From contig JABJOK010000067.1 of the NCBI GenBank assembly GCA_018664365.1, positions 1-6,331 on the forward strand: DNA of 6,331 nucleotides, written 5' to 3'. Within the stretch, counting starts at the first letter, position 1; every line of letters begins with the position of its first letter. The translations under genes and the position numbers were made by a program. The DNA is from Candidatus Peregrinibacteria bacterium. GTDB taxonomy: Bacteria; Patescibacteriota; Gracilibacteria; UBA1369; LOWO2-01-FULL-3. Under the pieces are notes generated by a model. The model made no database searches. It was not told the origin of the DNA and saw only the letters and a program-made list of their open reading frames with translations. Positions 6,306-6,331 of the stretch are shown piece by piece.

Positions 6306-6331
6306 GGATCCTCCAATAGCTAAAGTCACAA
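6190..6331. repeat. Perfect 142-bp palindrome (71-bp arms, no loop) at the window end
   Basis: Bases 6261-6331 are the exact reverse complement of 6190-6260. The axis lies between 6260 and 6261 (AAGAAA then TTTCTT), and the last base 6331 pairs with 6190 (TTGTGACTTT at the left end, AAAGTCACAA at the right). There is no spacer and I find no mismatch. The left arm is ordinary coding sequence of the membrane protein (residues 369-392). A perfect copy that starts mid-gene and runs to the exact end of the sequence is typical of a fold-back chimera from whole-genome amplification, library preparation or assembly. A closed hairpin DNA end would give the same pattern but is unlikely inside a gene. 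Confidence 0.97.

Overview
This 6.3-kb, AT-rich window is almost entirely coding and shows no tRNA, rRNA, CRISPR array or insertion sequence. Low G+C, tight packing with 4-bp gene overlaps, a GluRS sequence style (for example MYDRKC in the zinc-knuckle region) and a short-linker FtsK suggest an uncultivated bacterium of the Candidate Phyla Radiation (Patescibacteria) type. This placement is inferred from general appearance, not from a marker tree. TGA ends gltX at its expected C-terminus and also ends the zinc-ribbon gene, so the code is the standard bacterial one and not the TGA=Gly code of Gracilibacteria/SR1.

Layout: four minus-strand genes run leftward from about 2770, in transcription order gltX (glutamyl-tRNA synthetase), a 109-aa zinc-ribbon protein, an 89-aa coiled-coil lipoprotein, and a PHP-superfamily metallohydrolase cut by the left edge. 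The first three are joined by 4-bp ATGA overlaps and the fourth follows after 5 bp, so they look like one operon. A 63-bp gap (2771-2833) separates this operon from the divergent plus-strand pair ftsK (DNA translocase) and a multi-spanning MgtC/DUF4010-type membrane protein. The gap holds two face-to-face, overlapping sigma70-like promoters. Each -10 box sits only 8-9 nt from its ATG, so both first genes may be transcribed without a leader. No convincing Shine-Dalgarno sequence is seen at any of the six starts.

The right end (6190-6331) is a perfect palindrome with 71-bp arms and no loop that runs exactly to the last base. It lies inside the membrane-protein gene and supplies that gene's last 14 codons and its stop by reading the mirrored strand. 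The likeliest explanation is a fold-back amplification or assembly artefact at a contig end, so the true C-terminus of that protein is not in this window. A covalently closed hairpin end is a much less likely alternative.

Functionally this is mostly housekeeping (translation, chromosome segregation) plus uncharacterised small envelope and zinc proteins. I do not see a clear new biological system. The points most worth checking are the terminal palindrome, the shared leaderless-type divergent promoter, and the translationally coupled small genes behind gltX.
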